Origin: Agelas oroides
Taxonomy: Eukaryota > Porifera > Demospongiae > Agelasida > Agelasidae
Direction of reading: 5' to 3'
Length of the DNA: 64,000 nt
NCBI GenBank assembly: GCA_949130485.1
Contig: OX422205.1
Coordinates: forward strand, 3,268,415-3,332,414
Shown: positions 1 through 8,018 of the stretch, piece by piece
How positions within the stretch are numbered: the stretch's first letter is position 1
Layout of the letters: the number at the start of each line of letters is the position of its first letter
Translations under genes and position numbers: made by a program
The notes under the pieces: generated by a model
Told to the model about the DNA's origin: nothing
The model's database searches: none
Seen by the model: the letters and a program-made list of their open reading frames with translations, nothing else

Positions 1-595
1 ACATAGTCTAGAAACTTTATTAGCTTGACACCATTACCTTCTGGTTCAGGCAGCTCAAGCACCAGTGGATTCGTAGCACTGGTGCTGTAGTCACGTATCA
101 TGCCATCAGAAGCCAATTCTTTCCTCTTGAACGTCACAGTCACCTGGTCCAAACGAACTTTGAAGTTTGGGTCCCACTGTCGCAGCTTTCATTGTGTCGT
201 ACACATCAGCATCATGCTCTACTTTCACAGAGATTGCCCGAAGAGAACGCTGGTCCACACGAACCCAAACCTTTACTTTTCCCGCCTGTAATGTGAGAAG
301 TGGGTGACCAAACTTATGAGAGTCAGCCACAACACAAATTTTGACAGGTTGCATCCTTAGAAGGTGAAAAATCTAGAGACTACAACTCAATAGGGCAACT
401 GCAGCAGTAACAAGGATAAATCGCTATCCAGAGCACAAAAACTCGCCCTGCTGAACCTGCTTAAACCAATGTCTTGCTTGAGAGAGAATATTTCAAATCA
501 GCAGGACTGTTCTAATGAGGGAACCAGGCTTATAATGTGAATAGTCTTACCTTCACTTGCGGTGCTGTACTGGTTGTGTCCATTGGAGTTGCCAT
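1..595 (-). pseudogene. 5' part of a Crinkler-like gene with a ubiquitin-like N-terminal domain, frameshifted (runs off the left edge)
   Basis: Two exons are visible on the minus strand. Exon 1 is 595-551: an ATG and 15 codons, ending at a GTAAGA donor. Exon 2 starts at 285 after an ACATTACAG acceptor and runs off the window. The exon 2 product begins KVKVWVRVDQ and continues through EHDADVYDTM. After about position 182 the sensible protein lies in another frame (VRLDQVTVTF, then NPLVLELPEP near position 50), so a single-base frameshift, or an assembly error, lies around 172-182. The layout (two beta strands, a helix, then a ...NPL.L...P end) fits the ubiquitin-like header found at the N-terminus of Crinkler-type proteins. 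The effector part would lie outside the window. The family call is from pattern only; the exon structure is clear. Confidence 0.5.
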
Positions 596-1539
596 AACAC
601 TGAGAGAAGAGAGGGTAAGGGGATAACTTCGGACACCAATACAACTGTACAATCTAGTCTCCCGAGCAAGCTGCGGTACTGGGGCGAGTTTGAACTTGCA
701 AGGTGTCAACTTGGCATACTTTGAACCATAGATCTATGCTTTGGTCGGTTGGAAACCGGGGGGCAGAGAGGGGCACTCAAATGGGGCGGCAAACGGGACG
801 GCAGAGGGGCACTCAAAAGGGGAGGCAGCAAACGGGACGCCAGAGAGGGGCAGTATTTTTGAACCAGAATTAAAATTTTACAAATGCTAGAAATGTTATT
901 ATTAGCTTTGTTAGTTCATACAGTGCAGTGCCCTGGTGCAGGTTTAACTTAGGCAGATAAAACATATTCATGGTGCTGTCATTTAGAAGTAAAACCTTTG
1001 GTCGAACATGTTCAGTATAGACTTCAAGCCCAAGCATCGCAACCTGGCCACTTTTCCATAAGCCCACCATCTGCTCGTTACTTTGAGCTTCACAGTTTGT
1101 CGGGAAATCTCTGCCGTTTCTCACATGCAAATTTATTACCTTTTGTAAGTGGATGACAAATGGTTCCCTTCTGCTGCCCATTCTACTGCACATGCACCGA
1201 GCCAGAGAATGACGTAACGCATTGTCACGTGAGTTTAATGCAAGTTCAAACTTGACTTGGACCTTGGTTCCACATCCGACTCTTCCCGACTTCGGTCGTT
1301 GCCGCCTCGCCCTTCGCACTAGCTCTCCTCTTCCAGAAATGTAAGTAAGGTATAATTTAGTTGTCGTGTATGTAGGTAGGGTTATTAACACCTCATTTGT
1401 GTTTGGTACTAGCACCTTGCATTCAGTGGGGCTTCGCTGTTCGCCCAGGTAGACCTTCATGGCGGCATAGCTTGTTCCCATGTGGGGGGGGGGAGGGGGG
1501 GGGGTGGGGGAGTGGTATTACAACTAAACCATGATTCAG
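596..1539. other. No confident gene; contains a long G-run
   Basis: Nothing here resembles a known family. A 203-codon open frame on the minus strand (1481-870) has no recognisable domain and is probably chance. Degenerate GC-rich repeats built on a ggggc/ggcagagag pattern lie at 755-850. A purine tract of about 30 bases, almost all G, at 1482-1512 could form a G-quadruplex on the plus strand. Confidence 0.4.
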
Positions 1540-1699
1540 ATGTTAACGATTCGGTGCCACGTGATCAATTCTCGTGAAATCAATTCTCACAAAATCAACT
1601 TCTCACGAGATCAATTCCCATATGATCAACTCAATTTTTTTATCTGATAACAGCAATTTATACAAATGAATTATGCAACAGTAACAAAATAAAAGAAGT

Positions 1700-2005
1700 C
1701 TATAGTCCAGTATGGTGTTTGAACGATTCAAGGTACTTATCAATACCGTCGAAGTCAAAATAGTTCCATTGTTTGAACTGGAACTGTCCATTGACCCATG
1801 TGCTGTCGAAGTACTCGACAAGGCTGTCGACTTGTGGGATCTGTGGAGCCTCTTGCTGTACTGGCAGCCAAGCTGGACGAACAAATGATGGGGGACAAAA
1901 GGCTATTGCTGCCATTTTCTGCACAAACAGCTTCAAAGTGGGATCATTGGATCTGTATGCATCTGCAAGCCCAAGGGACTGGACCTTGCGCCAAATTGCC
2001 TGCAT
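1700..2005 (-). pseudogene. MULE transposase C-terminal remnant
   Basis: A 101-codon open frame inside the TIR element. It reads AIAFCPPSFV, then LVEYFDSTWVNG, then QWNYFDF. The pattern (small-residue 'ALAFVP', a variable linker, 'L.DYFE.TW.nG', an aromatic strand with W-N) is the C-terminal part of MULE-type transposases found in animal genomes, downstream of the catalytic DDE core. The core is absent and the frame has no independent start, so this is a remnant or a captured exon. It may mark the parent autonomous element of the surrounding TIRs. Confidence 0.6.
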
Positions 2006-2017
2006 AAAGTGTTGATA

Positions 2018-2128
2018 GGATTTGAGTTATGTACCCCTGACCTTTTGACAGCATGCACCCCTTTGAAGGCATCTCTATGTTGATTGGATTTGAGTTATGC
2101 ACCCCTGACCTTTTGACAGCATGTGAGC
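2018..2128 (+). repeat. Two-copy direct repeat inside the MULE
   Basis: A block beginning near GGATTTGAGTTATG and ending TTTTGACAGCATG occurs twice (about 2018-2056 and 2080-2124), separated by a short unique piece. It lies just upstream, in element orientation, of the transposase remnant. Confidence 0.7.
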
Positions 2129-2217
2129 ATCTCAGTAGTTACCACTAACTACAACTAGCTATATACTGCAAATTAAAAGTAGGTAGCTATATACTATAAA
2201 CTACAAGTAGCTATACG

Positions 2218-2403
2218 GAGGTTTTCAGGTTGCTTGTCAAACTGGACAAGCTGTAAGTGCAAAGTCCTCTTGTTTAAACTAACCACTAATTAGATTTAAC
2301 ACTTCACTAAAGCCTGCTTGTGTAACAATTTAATTAGTAGTTAGTTTAAACAAGTGGACTTTGCATTTGGCACTTGTGCAGTTTGACACGTACAGACCTT
2401 TTC
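2218..2403. repeat. Hairpin MITE 1 nested in the MULE
   Basis: Imperfect inverted repeat. The left arm (about 2236-2295, containing GTTTAAACTAACCACTAATTAG) pairs with the right arm (about 2330-2396). Both arms contain CTTGTTTAAACTAA on opposite strands. It is bounded by AGGTTTTCAGGTT-type sequence on the left and ACCTTTTCAGG on the right, which suggests a short foldback element of about 185 bp. Confidence 0.65.
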
Positions 2404-2580
2404 AGGTTGGTTGAGGGATGCTGCAGAGTAGCAAATCACTCAAGCATGCCTAATTAAATAATGGCAAGCGGTACATCAAACACAACACTTGTCATTATTT
2501 AATTAGCACGCATGAGTGATTTGCTACTCTGCAGCTATGCTACCTCAACCAACCTGAAAAGGTCTGTAACCTGAAAACCT
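2397..2580. repeat. Hairpin MITE 2 nested in the MULE
   Basis: Near-perfect inverted repeat. TTTTCAGGTTGGTTGAGG at 2400 pairs with CCTCAACCAACCTGAAAA near 2552-2569, and the arms continue through CTGCAGAGTAGCAAATCACT and its complement. Only a short loop around 2465-2490 is unpaired. It abuts hairpin 1, with which it shares the 'ACCTGAAAA' border. Confidence 0.75.
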
Positions 2581-2892
2581 CTGTACTAAAGTTGGAGTTG
2601 ATCATATGGGAATTGATCTCGTGAGAATTGATCTGGTGGGAGTTGATTTCGCGAGAATTGATCTGGTGGGAGTTGATTTCGTGAGAATTGATCTCGTGGG
2701 AGCACCCCATGTTAACGTGGCACGATGGTCCATATATTTGACGACATTTGTAAAACGGACGATCAACATACCGCTGTAATCCTCTTGGGCTACTTAATTT
2801 GATGCAACCCCGACAGGTTCGAAAAAACGTTTGTTGGATGAGATTTCCAAGTATAGCGCACCCGACCGAGCGCGCACTAAAATGCTTAGGCC

Positions 2893-3166
2893 CTATTCAG
2901 CAAAAAAAATGCATCATAGAACGTCATTATATCGCGTAATCTCCATGTAGAGGGTGGGGTTACTGCTTTTGCTTCCGGCACATATGTGGAGAACGTTACT
3001 CAAAGCATACGGAGGATGATCACATGGCTGGAATGGGGATGAGGCCGAGGACAAACCTCCGTATACTCGAAGAAAACGTTCTCTGCATACGTACCGGAAG
3101 CAAAAGCAGTAACCCCACCCTCTACATGGAGATCACGTGATATAATAACTAATTTTTGCTGAATAA
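2893..3166. mobile_element. Hairpin MITE, about 270 bp
   Basis: The terminal inverted repeats begin TATTCAGCAAAAA on the left and end TTTTTGCTGAATA on the right. Inside them a longer arm (about 2940-2998) pairs with 3063-3137: CATGTAGAGGGTGGGGTTAC is matched by GTAACCCCACCCTCTACATG, and CTTTTGCTTCCGG by CCGGAAGCAAAAG. The loop is about 60 bp. No coding capacity. Confidence 0.8.
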
Positions 3167-4060
3167 AAAACCTGACTGTGATCTATCTGCTGCAACCCCT
3201 GCTGCAACGAGCCAACGTGCTGTAGATGGTGAGTTCCAGTTTTGGTAGTTTTGTGTAGCTAGGCTATTTTTTTTGAGATAAAAAGGCCGAGAAGTAGACT
3301 GAATACGCGAGGCTGAAGTTTATGGAGGAGTGTCACGTATCCAGTTGGGACTGATATTGGCCTGGCTACACAAATCCACCTAGAAATAAATGTATATTTG
3401 ATGGTATGAGGCAAATACTAGCTGCCCATATTCAACTTTTCTCTTGCCGCTGTCGGAGTGAATATTGTCCCCCCGGACATTATTCACCGGTGAATATTGT
3501 CCCCTCTAGTGAATAATGTCTCCCCTCGTGCATTCGTTGTCTGCGGGCAAGGTGGTCTGGCATTTTATTTGCCAAGTTCAGAGCATTACAACTGGCAGCC
3601 GGCAACATGCCTGGACCTGACAACAGCAGCACGATCCACAATCTGAGGTGAAATACAGCTCGCAAGGATACGTCTCGTGTGGCCAGATCCAACTGGGTGA
3701 CTAAGCCTCGTACCCACACCTTCTGGACTTGTGTTGGTCATTCACAGAATCTTACCTTTCTGGCTTCTTTCCTGCAAGCGACAAATGCTAGGGTAAGAAC
3801 GTGTGTAGGAGACACTCTGCATAAATCATCCCACTCCACTACGGTATTTATGCATAAATCGAGTTTGTGCCAAGAACGCCGTACGCATGGCTCCATAGTC
3901 TCGCAGACCTGTGAGCTCCGGAGACTCCAGCACATTTTAGCTGCATGGCAATGTTGTTTCATGCTTGGAACCACTACTAAATTGTCAGTGCTGTTTCAAG
4001 TTCTGGGGTTGTAGTTACACTTGAAAGAAGTATTCTTCTTAGGCTTAGGTGTAACTGTAA
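3167..4060. other. Intergenic, no supported gene
   Basis: Short direct repeats of GAATATTGTCCCC / GAATAATGTC type lie at 3458-3525. Open frames up to 111 codons (3679-4014) have no recognisable features. Nothing else is supported. Confidence 0.4.
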
Positions 4061-4099
4061 CTGAGATTAACATCAAAAAAGTACAAAAACAAGACTTAA

Positions 4100-4341
4100 A
4101 AAACATTAAAAATGTAAAAGGATGTAGGGATGGCATGCCAAAAAGTATGCAAACAAGGTATAGGGATGGTGAAGGTAAATTTACAAAGCCCTATCCTTAC
4201 ATCTTTTTACATTACAGTTGCAGACTAATGTGAAAACAATGCAGGGATGAGGCTTTGTAAACTTACCTTCACTTATCATCCCTACCTTGTTTGCATACTT
4301 TTTGGCATGCCAGCCCTACATCCTTTTACATTTTTAAATGC
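4100..4341. mobile_element. Hairpin MITE directly upstream of the nuclease-kinase gene
   Basis: The left arm (about 4100-4195) and right arm (about 4245-4341) are inverted copies. ATGTAAAAGGATGTAGGG is matched by CCCTACATCCTTTTACAT, and GGCATGCCAAAAAGTATGC by GCATACTTTTTGGCATGCC. The spacer is about 50 bp. It ends roughly 140 bp before the ATG of the downstream gene and so may contribute to that gene's 5' region. Confidence 0.75.
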
Positions 4342-4439
4342 AGTGCATGTGTACACACGTAGCCCACACCTAACCCCCCTAACCCCTTCTGTACTGTACT
4401 TTGTCGTTATCTGGCCTTTCATGCACCCAATTCTCTCTC

Positions 4440-4440
4440 A

Positions 4441-4475
<35 letters not shown>
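4440..4475 (+). repeat. (CT)n microsatellite in the 5' UTR
   Basis: About 17 CT units run to within 4 bases of the chosen ATG at 4479. The frame is open upstream to 4401, but there it only encodes Ser-Leu repeats, so the repeat is taken as 5' UTR pyrimidine tract and not as protein. Confidence 0.85.
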
Positions 4476-4478
<3 letters not shown>

Positions 4479-5894
4479 ATGGCAAGTCATGCTTATTTCC
4501 CAAGATCTCCATCAGCAAGTGCTAGCTCTAAAGTCATTGACATCAGAACTCTACTCTTATTTGCTGCCAGAAATAGTGAGCCTTTCTCATATCTGCCTAC
4601 CTCCTATGAGCATTATGATCTTGATGCCCTGGCAGTCGATGTAGGGGTTGTGCCGAAATATGTAGAATCACACGCAAGTGACAAATTGGCCCAAGAGTGT
4701 GTTAAAGCTATTTTTCCTGACCTGCGTGTGTGTAGAGAAGAGGAAGTAGTCTCACCTACTGGAGTCAAGATTAGTGCTTTACCTGCCATTGTAAGTTCAA
4801 CACATGAGCGAGCTGATGTGCTACTTTATAGTAAAGAAGGAAAAAAGCTACTGACTTTCATTGAGGTACAATCCTCAGCAATGCTTTACACTGAGAGGAA
4901 GACGATCCTTGGTGCTGCAAATGTCATACGTTTTCTACGCAGCACTGATCTGGATTTTACAGAGTTTACTGCGTTTGCATTTCCAAACAAGCAGCAAAAG
5001 CAGTGTGTTATTAAAATAACAGTCGTCTGGGACCAGTTGAACTTCTGGTATACCCTGGAACGGATACCCAACCTGAAGGACGTGAAGAAACAATTACTAG
5101 ATGTTGTAAAAGAGCAGATCAACCGTGTTCCAGAACTACCAGACCAGCTTAATACTCAATATTTGATACATCTCTCAACAGCGGATCTACGTGTGCTTTC
5201 AAAGAGTGATGCAATAAAGCAAATACCATCAAGACACCATATAATAGCCATGGATGATAGCAGCGTGTACAAGATGTTCATTGATGGTGATTCCATCTTC
5301 AGTGCACTAGGGTTAGGGTTTAGCCTATATAGTAGGCTGGGTCAGCGACCACAACCTATTCATTTTGTTTTGCCAGAACCAACAGAAATAGATAATATCC
5401 TCAAATATCTCAAAGTGCATCATGATCCATTATCAGTGGATGAAGCAAGGAAATGCCTGTGTGATTTATTGAGGAAGATCTATGATGCTCTGAAGGAGTT
5501 TCATCAAGCTTTATTTTCACATAATGATATTCGCCTTGAAAATATCTGCTTTGACACTAGCTTCAATGCTGTTTTGATAGATGTAGATAGGTGTACATCT
5601 ATTAATCGCACTTTTGATGCTTCTGCACCCAGCTGTATGTATCCTTCACGTCTACCTCCACAGTGCACAGACTATGTACAGTTGGGTTGGCTGGCAGCAT
5701 GGGTGTTGAATCCCACAGGACAGTACCATGAAAGGAAATGGAATGACCTACCACGACTTATCAAAACGGACAAGTTTATATCTTCACTTATTCAAGAAGG
5801 TCGATACTTGCAGGAGCAGCTGAACTCAAGCACTGTCATCCATGGTGGACAGTCAGTAGAGTCAGTTATTTCCAGTAGGAATGTTTCAGTATGA
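4479..5894 (+). CDS. Crinkler-like protein: nuclease-like (PD-(D/E)XK) domain fused to a kinase-like domain
   Basis: 471 residues, single exon, intact. The start at 4479 (MASHAYFP...) is preferred over an in-frame ATG at 4401 because the sequence between is a CT microsatellite. Residues ~85-170 hold a restriction-endonuclease-like core: RADVLLYSKEGK then LTFIEVQSSAM, that is Asp, then Glu-x-Gln, following a conserved helix. Residues ~310-400 hold a kinase-like core with HNDIRLENICF (catalytic-loop type, H.D....N) and VLIDVDRC (D-x-D in the metal-binding position). No glycine-rich loop is obvious. This order, REase fold then kinase-like domain, is the architecture described for eukaryotic Crinkler-type (CR) effectors, which are thought to derive from transposon-linked genes. 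No signal peptide or membrane segment is seen. Whether it acts in defence, conflict or transposition cannot be told from sequence. It lies between a MITE and a tandem repeat, and 4 kb from a ubiquitin-header fragment of the same broad type. Confidence 0.7.
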   Translation: MASHAYFPRSPSASASSKVIDIRTLLLFAARNSEPFSYLPTSYEHYDLDALAVDVGVVPKYVESHASDKLAQECVKAIFPDLRVCREEEVVSPTGVKISALPAIVSSTHERADVLLYSKEGKKLLTFIEVQSSAMLYTERKTILGAANVIRFLRSTDLDFTEFTAFAFPNKQQKQCVIKITVVWDQLNFWYTLERIPNLKDVKKQLLDVVKEQINRVPELPDQLNTQYLIHLSTADLRVLSKSDAIKQIPSRHHIIAMDDSSVYKMFIDGDSIFSALGLGFSLYSRLGQRPQPIHFVLPEPTEIDNILKYLKVHHDPLSVDEARKCLCDLLRKIYDALKEFHQALFSHNDIRLENICFDTSFNAVLIDVDRCTSINRTFDASAPSCMYPSRLPPQCTDYVQLGWLAAWVLNPTGQYHERKWNDLPRLIKTDKFISSLIQEGRYLQEQLNSSTVIHGGQSVESVISSRNVSV

Positions 5895-5994
5895 GGGTTC
5901 ACAGAGCTAATTCTGACATACACGGTTATTTAATAATGTATTTGCTATTGTTGTGTTATAAAATCAGTAATTATTATTTTTTTTGTGGAACACC

Positions 5995-6225
5995 AGAGGG
6001 AACAAGAATAATAGGATAATTTCTCATGTGTTCGGGGTGCTTCAACGCTACTGAACCTCCTTGAACCACTGAGGTCCAGAGGAAACAACGATCATATATA
6101 GGATAATTTCTTACGAGTTTGGGATGGTTCAACTCTTCAGAACCTGTTCAAACCACTGAGCTCTAAAGGAAACAAGGATTATAGGATAATTTCTCATGAG
6201 TTCGGCGGGGTTCAACTCTTTTTCA
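5995..6225 (+). repeat. Tandem repeat, ~90-bp unit, about 2.5 copies
   Basis: The motif ATAGGATAATTTCT recurs at about 6010, 6100 and 6181. Each is followed by a TTCGG/TTTGGG..TTCAAC block and a GAACC..CCACTGAG block. The copies are about 80% alike by eye. No coding signal. Confidence 0.8.
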
Positions 6226-6254
6226 TCACTGCCTCCATTGTCTTCTCTATCTAC

Positions 6255-6405
6255 GTCACCACAAAAAATGAAATGCTGCTGATTTTACTGTCATTCTACT
6301 GCTGACTCTATGGCCATTCTACTACTGATTGTACTTCCATTCTACTGTTGATTCTACTCCTAGTCTATAGCCATTAGAAGTAGAATTGATGACAGTAGCA
6401 GATTG
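6255..6405. repeat. Degenerate pyrimidine minisatellite
   Basis: Irregular repeats of a CATTCTACTGCTGA-like unit, ending in an inverted piece (AGTAGAATTGATGACAGTAG). The same unit type makes up the longer array at 37690-38050, so it is a dispersed simple-repeat family. Confidence 0.65.
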
Positions 6406-6859
6406 GTGCATGAATAAAGCCAAATGTATGATTTCTGCATCAGCTCTCGAGAAAGAAATTGTGACGTCTGTTAGCGGAAACGCAGTTCCGCATTGGGTCT
6501 CACGTCGTTTGATGCCCCCTCACGTGATATGTGTGGGTGGAGCATGCATACTGTATATATAGGTTCAAAGGGTAATTTGGCACGTAATAGTGGCAATGTC
6601 TACTCACTCTTGGTCTGTCGATGGTTCAAAGGAGGCAGATGGAAGCTCTGTCTAGAGGTATAAGTAAGTTATGATACTGTGGACTGTGTGGCAGTGTCAG
6701 GTTTTTGGTGCACTCAAGCAAAGTGTGTCTACCTCGACGTCATTGCATGTGATGCGGTCTCCCATGCCTTTCCTCGCCATTTTAGAATACTGCAAGCAAT
6801 CAAAATCTGAAGCCGGAGAAGGTCTGGGAACCAGGCTGTGCATTTTGTTTGCAGTGTAC
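6406..6859. other. Intergenic; possible LTR or promoter-like segment
   Basis: A CACGTGATATG..GCATACTGTATATATAGG segment at 6520-6565 has a TATA-like box in front of a gypsy remnant, so it could be part of a decayed 5' LTR. No matching 3' copy was found, so this stays a guess. Confidence 0.25.
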
Positions 6860-7418
6860 ACTTCCAACCCAGCCTGTTGCCAAGACTATGCCGTTTGCCA
6901 CTTCCTCAGACTCCTACAGTCGTTCCAAACCTTGGTAACCCTCCTCTTGCTCATGGAGGATTTGGACACTGTATCGCCTTAGACAGCCAAGACTTGGACC
7001 AACAAAGAAACAGTGCTGGCTCAAGTGCAAAGATTTGCGCTCCATGGTTGGCCTTCTCAAGAGCCAAAGGGAGGAATGCATGCAGCAGAATTTGAGGAGG
7101 AAAGAGTTGAGTGTGCTGGATGGTTGTGTACTTTGGGGTGCAAGAGTGGTTGTTCCACCACCAGGAAGAGAGCGAGTAATCCAGGAACTGCGCGAGATAC
7201 ATTTAAACCCAGGCATTGCAAGTATGAGAAGCTTAGCAAGAAGCTGTGTGTTGTGGGTGAGCCTGGATGCAGACCTGGAAGCCAAAGTGCGAACCTGTAC
7301 CAAGTGTCAGTCAAGTCGACCCCCAGAATTAATTAGTCTCATGCCCAGACCCTCTTTCCACTTTTCAGGAGGGTCTGGAGATGAGACTACCTGTGTTGAT
7401 CTAAGTGAGGGGATGTGA
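6860..7418 (+). pseudogene. Ty3/gypsy pol remnant (RNase H end to integrase zinc domain)
   Basis: Fragments in shifting frames read LPLPQTPTVVP (the RNase H-integrase junction of gypsy pol), then 7098-7320 ELSVLDGCVLWGARVVVPPP, ...QELREIHLNPGIASMRSLA..., ...KVRTCTKCQ. The last is the HHCC integrase zinc domain (the His pair degenerate, the CxxC intact). The integrase core is missing: the frame passes within 40 codons to what looks like a polypurine tract (GTGAGGGGA, 7405-7413) and a TG start of an LTR at about 7416. The copy is therefore internally deleted and frameshifted. Confidence 0.7.
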
Positions 7419-7817
7419 TATATATGACTTTTGACTGATTAAACTTGTTGAACCTCTATAAACATGTTCCAAACAATTTTGTCCTGTTCCAAAGTGGCTT
7501 TCAGGCTTAAAATTCTACATTTGTCAGTGGTTTTATAACCGGTGACAACAAAATTAGAAAATTTTGGAGAATATGTGGTCACGAACACATAGAGCATTAT
7601 AAAAATGTAATATGTCAGAACTATGAAGTCATAAACTTTAATATGATGACAAAGATACTTTACATAACTTTCAACCAGCTGCTCATTCACTGTTCTTCTG
7701 TGTGTTCTTCAGTAGGTGCCTCATTTTGAAAGAGTTTGTTCATCCGTTGCCTTGCACACTGGCACAGAGCTGATGATGCTATGTAAACTGCAAGCCTTCT
7801 AGACTGATGTGCTGCCA
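7419..7817. other. Possible gypsy LTR remnant; otherwise no gene
   Basis: The segment starts TGTGATATATATGAC next to the putative polypurine tract, as an LTR would, but no second LTR copy is in the window to confirm it or give its end. AT-rich, with no coding signal. Confidence 0.35.
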
Positions 7818-8018
7818 GGAAAGTGAAAGTGAAAGTGAAACTTTAATGGCCATTCAGCCAGAGGCTGTTCTTACATGGTCATACATAAAGCACAATTCAC
7901 ACAACATAAGACACATGAAAGTACAGAGTAATATACAATAACATGAACGCAAGTGGCTATACAGAAGCAAAATAAAACAATGCACTCTAGGCAAACAGTT
8001 AAAAAACACTATAGTTGA

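Larger units (their letters stand above)
1549..2708 (-). mobile_element. Mutator-like (MULE) DNA transposon, non-autonomous, 1.16 kb
   Basis: The element is flanked on both sides by the 9-bp direct repeat ATGTTAACG (1540-1548 and 2709-2717), a typical Mutator-superfamily target-site duplication. The terminal inverted repeats are long and internally repetitive. Left arm 1549-1632 and right arm 2593-2708 share GATCAATTC-type blocks and an end of the form GGTGC..CCACG. The right arm holds more copies of a ~12-bp GAGAATTGATCT motif than the left. The interior carries a transposase C-terminal remnant (listed separately), a direct repeat, and two hairpin repeats. The reading of TIRs and TSD is direct; the superfamily call combines the TSD length with the transposase remnant. 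Confidence 0.8.

Noticed and set aside
870..1481. 203-codon minus-strand frame
   Set aside because: No domain, ordinary chance length in this stretch, and it overlaps low-complexity sequence.
4401..4478. Earlier in-frame ATG for the nuclease-kinase gene
   Set aside because: The extra 26 codons are mostly a CT microsatellite reading Ser-Leu; the ATG at 4479 starts normal protein sequence.
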